NCBI GenBank assembly: GCA_902782955.1 | Contig: CACZPD010000058.1 | Location: 1-8,749 of the forward strand | Length of the DNA: 8,749 bases | DNA from: an uncultured Erysipelotrichaceae bacterium | GTDB lineage: Bacteria; Bacillota_I; Bacilli_A; Erysipelotrichales; Erysipelotrichaceae | Direction of reading: 5' to 3' | In this document: positions 6,205 to 8,749 of the stretch, piece after piece | How the letters are laid out: every line of letters begins with the position of its first letter | How positions within the stretch are numbered: the first letter of the stretch is position 1 | Position numbers and translations under genes: made by a program | Notes under the pieces: model-generated | The model's input: only the letters and a program-made list of their open reading frames with translations | The model's database searches: none | Told to the model about the DNA's origin: nothing

Positions 6205-7512
6205 TTATTCTTCAAGGCTTCTGAGGAAACTGATCATCTTCCCGTGCAGAGCTGCCGCCTCCCGGGAATAGACAGTATCGAATCCCCTTCCTAGGAGGTC
6301 TTTGTTGTCGTTGGCGGAATCAAAGATCAGTGCTTCATACCGCACTCCGTTTTCTTCCAGTGCCTTTGCAAAGCGCCTTGCCTGCTTCCCGTACGTGCCG
6401 GTATTGCCGTCCGACAGGAGCACCGGCGGGAACGCGGAAGTGATATGCGGCATGACATCCGCGGCTTTGGCAATTTTATTGACGCTCAGATCGGTTTTCC
6501 CGTAATACTCCCGCAGCCGGTGATATGCGATATAATCCGACAGGACGAGTCCCGTATCCGCGCCGTACTGCGGGGAATAGAGCGCTGATGCCAGATACAG
6601 GCCGGCGATCTTATTTCCCTTTATATCTGGAATGTATGCCGGATCACTGCATGCGGCCGCGTACTGTACGGCGATATCCGCACCGCTGCAGCTGCCCGCA
6701 AGTATGATCTTCTTCGTGTTGATGCCGTATTCCTTTTCGTGTGCCTGCAGATGGGCGATCAGTTCATCCAGCTGCAGAAGCGGGACAGGAAAACGGTATG
6801 CCGGCGCGAAGGCATGATCCATGGATATGACATCGTATCCTTCTTCCAGGCATACAAGCATCAGATGCCTGCTGTAATCTTCTTCCCCCTTGTCACCGTT
6901 CAGATAATTCCCGCCATGGATCCAGATCACCGTTCCTTTCGGCGCATCACAGGTCATCAGGTCGAAGATGCTGTTGGGATATGTATCCCCGTACTGCAGA
7001 TTTGTCCGGAGCGCATATCCTTCCAATTCCAGTTCTTCCGAAGCAGGATATGTCGTTTTATTGAATCCCGCCTGTCCGCGGAACAGCAGATCCGGGTAAA
7101 TGTCCATGACCGCAAGAAACAGGAACACCAGGGTAAAAACGATGCATTTCACGACCCTGAATACATATTTTACGTGTTCCGAGGGAAAGATCTTTTTCCA
7201 GATACCCCTGGTATCATGGAGTTTTTTCAGGCCTTCCAGAATACCGGTCAGGAAAGCGGCAGTCCGGAAGACCGTAAAAAGGACGGGATGATGGAATACA
7301 ATGTCGGCAGTCCCACTGAGCAGGACCAGGCAGCCTGAAATAAACCGGATCCCTTTGTCTTTTTTCCTGTACTGCAGGAACACATACCAGAGCGCGAAAG
7401 GAAGCGTAAAACCAACGGAAAAGACCCGGTGTGCCGTCAGATAACCGGAAAGCAGGCTCATGATCCAGATCACGGTTGATGATACATACGAATAATCCGA
7501 TTTATTGTTCAT
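6205..7512 (-). CDS. Membrane-anchored alpha/beta hydrolase with Cys in the nucleophile elbow
   Basis: The 435-aa protein has about five hydrophobic spans in residues 12-138 (roughly 12-27, 31-48, 56-72, 76-92, 118-138). A hormone-sensitive-lipase/esterase-like domain follows from about 165. The positive-inside rule (QYRKKDKG and KKLHD-KK loops inside) predicts the N-terminus in and the catalytic domain outside. Catalytic landmarks are the oxyanion motif His199-Gly-Gly (VIWIHGGNY), DHAFAPAYRFP, the elbow AGSCSGAD (273-277 region) and LLSDGN with Asp368. In the elbow the residue where GxSxG enzymes carry serine is Cys275. No histidine occurs near 400-412 where relatives have the catalytic one; His423 is the only one after Asp368. 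It may be a thiol-type esterase or an inactive relative. The first ATG has no ribosome binding site but a TACAAT box 6 nt upstream, pointing to leaderless translation. It is divergent from GH1 and precedes MATE; substrate unknown. Confidence 0.88.
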   Translation of the reverse strand: MNNKSDYSYVSSTVIWIMSLLSGYLTAHRVFSVGFTLPFALWYVFLQYRKKDKGIRFISGCLVLLSGTADIVFHHPVLFTVFRTAAFLTGILEGLKKLHDTRGIWKKIFPSEHVKYVFRVVKCIVFTLVFLFLAVMDIYPDLLFRGQAGFNKTTYPASEELELEGYALRTNLQYGDTYPNSIFDLMTCDAPKGTVIWIHGGNYLNGDKGEEDYSRHLMLVCLEEGYDVISMDHAFAPAYRFPVPLLQLDELIAHLQAHEKEYGINTKKIILAGSCSGADIAVQYAAACSDPAYIPDIKGNKIAGLYLASALYSPQYGADTGLVLSDYIAYHRLREYYGKTDLSVNKIAKAADVMPHITSAFPPVLLSDGNTGTYGKQARRFAKALEENGVRYEALIFDSANDNKDLLGRGFDTVYSREAAALHGKMISFLRSLEE

Positions 7513-7518
7513 ATTATC

Positions 7519-7540
7519 ATTGTATCGGAATTCCGTGTCT

Positions 7541-7547
<7 letters not shown>
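7519..7547 (-). promoter_or_regulatory. Promoter of the hydrolase gene, placed for leaderless initiation
   Basis: On the minus strand, ATGAAA (4 of 6 to TTGACA) is followed after 17 nt by TACAAT (5 of 6; 7524-7519), ending 6 nt before the ATG at 7512. Transcription would start at about the start codon. Its -35 overlaps the -35 of the GH1 promoter on the other strand. Confidence 0.5.
7526..7535. promoter_or_regulatory. Palindrome in the divergent promoter region
   Basis: CGGAATTCCG is a perfect 10-bp palindrome inside the spacer of the hydrolase promoter and just outside the GH1 -35. Outer G and C symmetry extends the possible operator to 7522-7539 with gaps. It could serve a shared regulator, but no known binding consensus is recognised. 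Confidence 0.3.

Positions 7548-8749
<1,202 letters not shown>

Noticed and set aside
6175..6215. Possible terminator between the hydrolase and MATE genes
   Set aside because: Only a 5-bp CAAAG/CTTTG stem with an 8-nt loop and a short T run is visible. It is too weak to call, and it overlaps the MATE -35.

Overview
The window looks like an ordinary chromosomal stretch of a Bacillota bacterium. G+C is near 50% by eye. Strong AAAGGAG-type ribosome binding sites and sigma-A-like promoters are present, and the gene content is typical of gut or anaerobic Firmicutes: a GH1 phospho-glucosidase, a MATE exporter, and a zinc-ribbon plus SH3b membrane protein. A lineage such as Erysipelotrichia is plausible but cannot be proven from this sequence. 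I see no insertion sequences, integrases, tRNA, rRNA, CRISPR arrays or phage genes. No intergenic gap exceeds about 130 bp.

Layout. (1) A plus-strand gene (33-1457) encodes a single-span membrane protein with a cytoplasmic zinc ribbon, two kinds of internal repeat, and an extracellular SH3b domain on a Pro/Thr/Glu stalk. (2) It converges on minus-strand gpmI (1531-3111), the cofactor-independent phosphoglycerate mutase of glycolysis. Two hairpins lie in the 73-bp gap. (3) A minus-strand cluster reads from right to left: a five-span membrane protein fused to an alpha/beta hydrolase (7512-6205), a MATE exporter (6151-4721) and a cytoplasmic 5'-nucleotidase-family phosphatase (4699-3239). A strong rho-independent terminator at 3202-3229 ends the cluster. 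gpmI then starts from its own promoter. (4) A divergent 83-bp promoter region at 7513-7595 separates the hydrolase from a plus-strand GH1 6-phospho-beta-glucosidase, which runs off the window end just after its nucleophile motif.

The genes do not form an obvious single pathway. GH1 and gpmI belong to sugar catabolism. MATE and the nucleotidase are very likely co-transcribed (21-bp gap), but their functional link is unknown. The hydrolase may be read through into this pair, although MATE also has its own promoter.

Points worth a second look are: the hydrolase's cysteine-centred nucleophile elbow with no histidine at the usual place; two genes whose -10 box sits only 6-7 nt before the start codon (likely leaderless mRNAs); a gpmI that resembles the plant-type rather than the Bacillus-type enzyme; and the repeat-rich zinc-ribbon/SH3b protein. 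I did not find a convincing new multi-gene system.
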